Source: Halogranum gelatinilyticum (GTDB lineage: Archaea > Halobacteriota > Halobacteria > Halobacteriales > Haloferacaceae). Taken from it: DNA of 64,000 nucleotides. Below the pieces are notes generated by a model that saw only the letters and a list, made by a program, of their open reading frames with translations, had not been told where the DNA came from and did no database searches. The stretch is from contig NZ_FNHL01000003.1 of the NCBI RefSeq assembly GCF_900103715.1, positions 62,001 through 126,000 on the forward strand. The letters run 5' to 3'. The translations under genes were made by a program, and so were the position numbers. Below, piece after piece: positions 59,498 through 64,000 of this stretch (positions within the stretch are counted from its first letter, which is position 1; each line of letters begins with the position of its first letter).

Positions 59498-60777
59498 GCC
59501 TTCACCTCCGTGACGCCGACTTCAGCAAGCAGCTCGCGGGCGCGGTCGGCCGGGTCGTCGTCGGACTCGGCGAACTCCTCGGCGTCGAGGTTCGCGCCGT
59601 ACTCGTCGACCGAGAGGTTGCCCCGGACCCGGAACTCCAGGCCGACGATCTCCTCTCGGATGGCGTCGGCGACGACCTCCTTGTCCATCGCGTCGCGGGC
59701 GGCTTCCTTCGCGTCGGTGACGTCGCCGCCGTAGACGCGCTCGGTGAGGTCGGCGTCGAGCACGACGGTGACGGTGTCGGTGCCGTCGTCGAGGATGCCT
59801 TTCACGCGCAGGTCGTCCTCACCCTCGACCGCACCGTGGCTCCGGCACTGGCCGTTCTGGATGACGCGGGCGCACTCCGGACAGCGCTCGATGAGGCCCG
59901 AGCCGTCGCGCACCGCCAGGAGATTGCCGACGACTTCGACGTCGAACATCCCGCCGCTGTCGACGGCCTCGCGGACCGAGAGCTTGGGCGCGGAGTCGTT
60001 GACTGCGACCGGGCTCGCGAGTTCGGTGACCGTCGAGAACTCGGAGAGGTTGACCGAGGGAACGCCGCGGAACTCACGGATGTAGACGTCCTCGATACGG
60101 AGGCTCGCACCCTCTTCGATCTCTGTGTGGGGGTCCCAGTCGGTGAACGGCAGTCGGGCACTCTCATCGCCGACGACGCCCGAGAGGATGTCGGTGTCGC
60201 CATCGCGGCCGTTGATGGTCCGCTCTTCGACTTCGAGCACTTGGACCTCGACGTTGCGGCCGCGGTCGCCGGGTTCGAGGTCGAGCAGGTCGGCGTCGCC
60301 GCCGACGGGGTACTCGACGTCGACCTCCTCGGACGCCATCGCGACGGTCGAACTGTCGTTGAGGTTCAGTTCGGGTTTGCCGTCCCATTCGCGGATGCCC
60401 GCGTTGCCGATGGTGATGGAGTCGCCGGCCTCGAAGCCGAAGTCCTGCCACGCGGTGTAGGAGACCTTCCCCGTCCCGTCGGCGAGTTCGCCTTCGCGGA
60501 TGGTGATGTCGTCGCCCTGATACCGGATGGTCCGGGTCCCGGCGGTCAACACCCGGACGGTCACGTTGACGCTGCCGTCCTCGGTGGTGATGTCGGCGAC
60601 GTCCTTCGACGAGGGTGTGCTGCCGCCACCACCACCGCCGTGTTTCCGTCGGATGCTCTGTTTCGCCTCGTCCAGCGGCACGCTGTACTGGACCAGGTTC
60701 TCTAAGTCTTCCTTGACCTCCTCTTTGTCAACGCCGAGAGCGGAGGCGAGCTCCTCGGCATGGTCGTCTAACTGCAT
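59494..60777 (-). CDS. rpa1: Replication protein A, multi-OB-fold ssDNA-binding subunit
   Basis: 427 residues from the ATG ending at 60777. N-terminal helices (DDHAEELASALGVDKEEVKEDLENLV), then OB folds near residues 60-160, 165-265 and 270-370, and a zinc finger CPECARVIQNGQCRSHG (near residue 297). This multi-OB-plus-zinc architecture is the RPA1 type. It protects single-stranded DNA in replication and repair. A TATA box 28 bases upstream (60802) makes the second Met the start; the ATG at 60798 would precede transcription. The operon continues with rpap1 and rpe. Confidence 0.92.
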   Translation of the reverse strand: MQLDDHAEELASALGVDKEEVKEDLENLVQYSVPLDEAKQSIRRKHGGGGGGSTPSSKDVADITTEDGSVNVTVRVLTAGTRTIRYQGDDITIREGELADGTGKVSYTAWQDFGFEAGDSITIGNAGIREWDGKPELNLNDSSTVAMASEEVDVEYPVGGDADLLDLEPGDRGRNVEVQVLEVEERTINGRDGDTDILSGVVGDESARLPFTDWDPHTEIEEGASLRIEDVYIREFRGVPSVNLSEFSTVTELASPVAVNDSAPKLSVREAVDSGGMFDVEVVGNLLAVRDGSGLIERCPECARVIQNGQCRSHGAVEGEDDLRVKGILDDGTDTVTVVLDADLTERVYGGDVTDAKEAARDAMDKEVVADAIREEIVGLEFRVRGNLSVDEYGANLDAEEFAESDDDPADRARELLAEVGVTEVKA

Positions 60778-61214
60778 CAGCCACGGCTTGGTCCCCATGC
60801 GTTAAAAACCGTTGCACGCGGGAAGCCGGCCCACACCATTGGACGGAGACACGACGGCGTGAGACTGGGCCACCGGTACGGCGCGTGGCTTCGTGCCGTC
60901 TCGTCGGCGCGAGCCACTCGTGCGAGGGATGAGCGAACGAGCCTGCGAGTGAGCGAATCGGCTGGTGAGGGTGTGGCCGTGCCGTCGGGTGGGACTGAAA
61001 GGGGACGCGTTCTCGACGAAGGCAGGCGACGTAAGCACTGGAGCGAACGAAGTGAGCGAAGCGCGCAGCGAGCCTCCCGAGTCGAGAACGCGTGGGCTTT
61101 CTGAATGTTTTCGACTCCACTGACCACAACCGAGTCAGCACCGAGTCTGACGAAAGCCACCAAAAACTCATCTCGGCACGAACTGCTAAGTGCCCTCGCC
61201 TTCGACACGACTCC
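60778..61214. other. 437-bp region without a supported gene, containing a 13-bp inverted repeat
   Basis: The only clear structure is ACGCGTTCTCGAC (61005-61017) inverted as GTCGAGAACGCGT (61081-61093). Between them is a GAGCGAACGAAGTGAGCGAAGCGCG-type segment (about 61041-61070) typical of haloarchaeal intergenic DNA. Open frames across it look like shadows. The left end is the rpa1 promoter and the right end the promoter of the gene at 61215 (GCTAAGTG 28 bases ahead). Confidence 0.55.
60802..60808 (-). promoter_or_regulatory. TATA box of the rpa1 operon
   Basis: TTTTTAA on the minus strand, 28 bases from the second in-frame ATG (60777) and only 7 from the first. Confidence 0.6.
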
Positions 61215-61559
61215 ATGACCGAACACGAGTTCGACTGCGACGTGCGCGTCGCCGACGGGAAGACCGAAATCGCCATCAGCGGCACCCAAGAGGCCGCTGT
61301 CGTCGTCCGCTCAGAGTCGGGCGAGCGCGTCTACCTGCCGCCGGAGGGCTTCGACGCCGACGCCGACCTCGACAGCCCGTATCAAGCAGCCAGAAGCGAC
61401 AGCCCGTACCAGTCGGTCGACAGCGACAGTCCGTACCAGTCGGCCCGCGACGACAGTCCGTACCAGTCCATCCGACGCGGTCCCGGCGTGACGAAGACCG
61501 CCGACGGCTTCACCATCGTCCACGGCGAGGAAGTGACCGAGTACAGCGTCTACCGGTAG
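61215..61559 (+). CDS. Small protein with four DSPYQ octad repeats
   Basis: 114 residues. A beta-rich first part (FDCDVRVADGKTEIAISGTQEAAVVVRSESGERVYLP) is followed by four copies of D-S-P-Y-Q-(S/A) spaced by 8-9 residues (residues 55-86), and VTKTADGFTIVHGEEVTEYSVYR. The repeated PY motif looks like a short linear binding site or a target for tyrosine or Gln modification. I recall such proteins as DUF7510 in haloarchaea. A GCTAAGTG element 28 bases before the ATG makes it leaderless. Confidence 0.75.
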   Translation: MTEHEFDCDVRVADGKTEIAISGTQEAAVVVRSESGERVYLPPEGFDADADLDSPYQAARSDSPYQSVDSDSPYQSARDDSPYQSIRRGPGVTKTADGFTIVHGEEVTEYSVYR

Positions 61560-61601
61560 TCTCAGACGCTCGAAAACTAACAAGTCCGACTGCCGCCCTT
61601 T

Positions 61602-62669
61602 TCAGAAGTCGCCCGCGGCGACCCGCTCGTAGACCTCGATGGTCTCGTCGACGACCTCGTCCCACGTCCGCGGTTCGTACTCCGGCGGTCCCTCGCGGGC
61701 CAGTGCCTCCTCGATGCCGTCGGCGATGGAGTAGGAGTCGATCTCGACCTCGACCACACAGCCCTCGGGCAGGCATTCGATGACGCCCGCGGGCGTCGAG
61801 ACGACCTGCGTCCCGGCGGCCAGTGCCTCCGTGACCGTGATGCCGAACGGTTCCGAGAGCGACGGCGAGACGAACACGTCCGCCGAGGCGTAGTAGTCGC
61901 CCAGCTCCTCTTCGGGGATGTAGCCGACGAACTCCACCTGATCCGCCACGCCGATGAGTTCGACGAACTTCTTCAACTGCTCGGTCAGATGCCCCTTGCC
62001 GCCGACGACGAGCGTCACGTCGGGGTTCCGGAGATGCTTCATCGCATAGAGCAGATGCGAGATACCCTTCTGGTCGGTGTGGCGGCCGACGAAGAAGAGC
62101 ATATCGCCGTCGATACCCAGTTCGTCCTTCATGTCGCGGCCGGTGATGTGCGGCTCCGTGAAGCCGTTGTGGACGATTGTCGATTCACCGCCGTACTCGC
62201 GGTTGAGTTTGTCCGCGAGCAGGTGGCTCACGGAGATGAGGAAGTCCGAGCGGTTGGTGACGCGCTGTTCGGTCTCGACCTCACGCTGCGGCGGGTCGAC
62301 GTTACGGTCCGACGACAGTGAGTGGAACGAGGTGATCCACTCGATGTCGGCGTCGGCCTGCTGTGCGCGCGATCCCGGCCCGTAGCCGAACCAGTCGTGC
62401 GTGTGGACGACGTCGAAGTCGCCCTCGTCGGCCTTCTCGGCGAAGCGCTTGCTCAGCCGCCCGATGCGGGTGATGATGTCGCCGTCACCCGTCGCGACGC
62501 CCTCGATGTTCTCGCGGCCTTCCGGCGCGTACTCCGCGGGCAGAATCAGCTCCGCCTCGACGTCGTCGCGCTCTTCCATCCGGTCGAACACTTCGCCGAC
62601 GTGTGTGTCCAGCCCACCCGTCACGTTCGGTGGGTATCCCCACCCGAGCATCAACACTCGTGGAACCAT
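61602..62669 (-). CDS. GT4-family glycosyltransferase
   Basis: 355 residues. N-terminal domain: MLGWGYPPNVTGGLDTHVGEV and HTHDWFGYG; the C-terminal domain has VGRHTDQKGISHLLYA and the family 4 signature SEPFGITVTEALAAGTQVVSTPAGVIECL (E-x7-E). GT-B fold; retains the sugar's anomeric configuration. The long GGLDTHVGEVFDRM opening recalls glycogen/starch synthases and sucrose-phosphate synthase relatives. The acceptor is unknown (trehalose, glycogen-like or surface glycans). TATA box at 62694 makes it leaderless. Confidence 0.9.
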   Translation of the reverse strand: MVPRVLMLGWGYPPNVTGGLDTHVGEVFDRMEERDDVEAELILPAEYAPEGRENIEGVATGDGDIITRIGRLSKRFAEKADEGDFDVVHTHDWFGYGPGSRAQQADADIEWITSFHSLSSDRNVDPPQREVETEQRVTNRSDFLISVSHLLADKLNREYGGESTIVHNGFTEPHITGRDMKDELGIDGDMLFFVGRHTDQKGISHLLYAMKHLRNPDVTLVVGGKGHLTEQLKKFVELIGVADQVEFVGYIPEEELGDYYASADVFVSPSLSEPFGITVTEALAAGTQVVSTPAGVIECLPEGCVVEVEIDSYSIADGIEEALAREGPPEYEPRTWDEVVDETIEVYERVAAGDF

Positions 62670-62693
62670 CTTGGGCTACCTTGCCAGTCACAT

Positions 62694-62701
62694 TATTTAA
62701 A
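62694..62701 (-). promoter_or_regulatory. TATA box of glycosyltransferase
   Basis: TTTAAATA, 28 bases ahead of the ATG ending at 62669. Confidence 0.65.
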
Positions 62702-62789
62702 AGCCCGCCCCGGTGACTCCTCGCGGAGCCGACGCCGGGTCCGGTACTCGGCCTGAGCCTCGCGACGAGTCCGCATACCGCCGCGTCAC

Positions 62790-64000
62790 TCACTCGTTGT
62801 CTTCGAACTCGACACCAGTAAACTCGAACCGTGCCCCACCCGCTTCGCTCTCGGTGATCTGGATCGCCCAGCCGTGGTCGTCGGCGATCTCGCGGACGAT
62901 GGCGAGACCGAAGCCCGTTCCGTCGGATTTCGTCGTGTAGCCCGAGTCGAACACCTGCTCGCGGCTCTCCGCAGGAATCCCAGGGCCGTCGTCGGCAACG
63001 TAGAAGCCATCAGCGAAGGTCCCGACGGTGACGGTCACGTATTCACCGCCGTGCTCGACCGAGTCGCCGGATTCCGTCCGGCTGCTCGTGGAACCGTGTT
63101 CCACGCTGTTGCGCAGCAGGTTCTCCAAGAGCTGTCGAAGCCGCGTCTCGTCGGCACGTACCGTCCGGACGGTGTCGACGACGAGTGTCGCGTCGCCGGT
63201 CGCGACGCCCTGCCAACAGTCCCGGACGAGCTCGGCAAGGGCGACAGGACTGACCTCGTCGACGCCGCGGCCGACGCGTGCGAGCAGGAGCATATCCTCG
63301 ATGAGCGTCTGCATCCGGCCGTGTGCGCGTTCGACGACCGCGAGATGGTCGTTGTCGCACTCCTCGCGCCCCAATTCGAGTCGCCCCTGCGCGACGTTGA
63401 GCGGGTTCCGGAGGTCGTGAGAGACGAGCGACGCGAACTCCTCCAGCCGTTCGTTCTGTCGCTTGAGTCGCTGGTTCGCCTCCCGACGCTGGAGTTCGTA
63501 GCCGACCCAGCCGCTCATGAGGTCGACGAGCGTCACCTCCCACTCGGTGAACTGCTCAGCGTGGGTGTCGGTATCGTAGAAACAGAACGTCCCGTAGACG
63601 TCGCCGTCGACAAAGACAGGCGCGCCGAGGTAACAGCCAATCCCCCACTCGGCGTTTCCGCCCCGCTCGAGGAGTTCGGGTGCGTCCCGCTCGATGTCGC
63701 CGAGGACGAGCGTCTGCTCCGTGCTCACGGCAACCTCGCAGTTCGTCATCGACAGCGGAATCGTGTCGCCTGCCTCGAGTTGGAATTCGGCGTCGGGGGC
63801 GGCGTCAACAACTTCGAACAGATACTCGTCGCCACAGACCTTCGAGAGGGTGCCGTAGGAGACGCCGAGGACGTCCCGGCCGAGCGCGAGCAACGCCTCG
63901 ACCTGCTCGGTGAACGACTTCTCGCGTGCCGAGATGAGTTCGTACATCTCTTTGAGCACCCGTTCGCGGCCTTCGAGGAGTTCGCGCTGTCGATGCTGTT
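62790..64000 (-). CDS. GAF-domain sensor histidine kinase (5' end beyond window)
   Basis: The frame runs off the right edge; upstream of the apparent GTG at 63959 it continues as QHRQRELLEGRERVL, a coiled-coil helix linking to an unseen N-terminal domain. Visible: GAF domain (about 15-160 of the 403 codons, IGCYLGAPVFVDGDVYGTFCFYDTD), HisKA H-box SHDLRNPLNVA, N-box ENLLRNSVEHG, G-box DDGPGI, and GTGFGLAIV. All catalytic residues are present. Close to the kinase core of the hybrid protein at 15236-18049. Probably a cytosolic sensor. Confidence 0.9.
   Translation of the reverse strand, partial: QHRQRELLEGRERVLKEMYELISAREKSFTEQVEALLALGRDVLGVSYGTLSKVCGDEYLFEVVDAAPDAEFQLEAGDTIPLSMTNCEVAVSTEQTLVLGDIERDAPELLERGGNAEWGIGCYLGAPVFVDGDVYGTFCFYDTDTHAEQFTEWEVTLVDLMSGWVGYELQRREANQRLKRQNERLEEFASLVSHDLRNPLNVAQGRLELGREECDNDHLAVVERAHGRMQTLIEDMLLLARVGRGVDEVSPVALAELVRDCWQGVATGDATLVVDTVRTVRADETRLRQLLENLLRNSVEHGSTSSRTESGDSVEHGGEYVTVTVGTFADGFYVADDGPGIPAESREQVFDSGYTTKSDGTGFGLAIVREIADDHGWAIQITESEAGGARFEFTGVEFEDNE

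Noticed and set aside
60859-61104. 81-residue plus-strand frame in the gap after rpa1
   Set aside because: Arg/Ser/Glu-rich product from GAGCGAACGA-type intergenic DNA; no promoter, ribosome-binding site or recognisable pattern.

Overview
The window comes from a haloarchaeon (Halobacteria). The evidence is very high G+C, proteins heavily enriched in Asp/Glu, TATA-box promoters 25-30 bases ahead of apparently leaderless start codons, twin-arginine lipoproteins, a halocyanin, a PGF-CTERM-type surface protein, archaeal shikimate kinase, phosphomevalonate decarboxylase, Cdc48 and a three-gene RPA operon. I cannot name the genus. About 63 protein genes and one tRNA are supported, on both strands and mostly in one- to three-gene units. 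Both window edges cut genes (fbp on the left, a histidine kinase on the right).

Layout. 1-2263: gluconeogenic fbp and class I aldolase, then a helix-hairpin-helix protein. 2364-3221: 3-hydroxyacyl-CoA dehydrogenase. 3342-4524: an AT-richer islet with a SatD-like regulator and a membrane partner, controlled by two 18-bp palindromes. 4819-15229: a run of core metabolism (mvaD, NADH-dehydrogenase-like flavoprotein, BtpA, HypE-like, esterase, MFS transporter, kynureninase). 15236-18049: a large REC-first hybrid histidine kinase. 18161-22106: a secreted metallo-beta-lactamase/lamin-tail lipoprotein with a DUF3006 partner, a PD-(D/E)XK-like protein and ArsC. 23170-23244: tRNA-Arg(TCG). 23318-31708: an oversized GGGP-synthase paralogue, a RecA-like ATPase, cysteine synthase, halocyanin, PRC-barrel protein and SurE. 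31720-38578: a 1612-residue surface protein with beta-helix and seven repeats, an HTH regulator with palindromic sites between them, and a short-chain dehydrogenase. 38637-46860: carbonic anhydrase, hydrolase, LysE exporter, an anomalous MopE-motif lipoprotein, aroK-chorismate mutase, and two lipoproteins. 46962-55975: a 44-residue zinc finger, Cdc48, methyltransferase, a kinase-like protein lacking its catalytic residues, and an Lhr helicase. 56030-61559: small membrane proteins, the rpa1-rpap1-rpe single-stranded-DNA-binding operon, and a repeat protein. 61602-64000: a GT4 glycosyltransferase and a GAF histidine kinase.

Genes that act together: fbp/fba (gluconeogenesis), aroK/aroQ (aromatic amino acids), rpa1/rpap1/rpe (single-stranded DNA metabolism, close to lhr), DUF3006/MBL, and SatD/membrane partner. 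The less expected signals are the SatD islet with its operators, the palindrome ahead of the surface protein, the histidine-kinase-like protein with Glu in place of His, SSB-tip-like repeats in Rpap1, and several tandem repeats with 9-, 32- and 39-bp periods.
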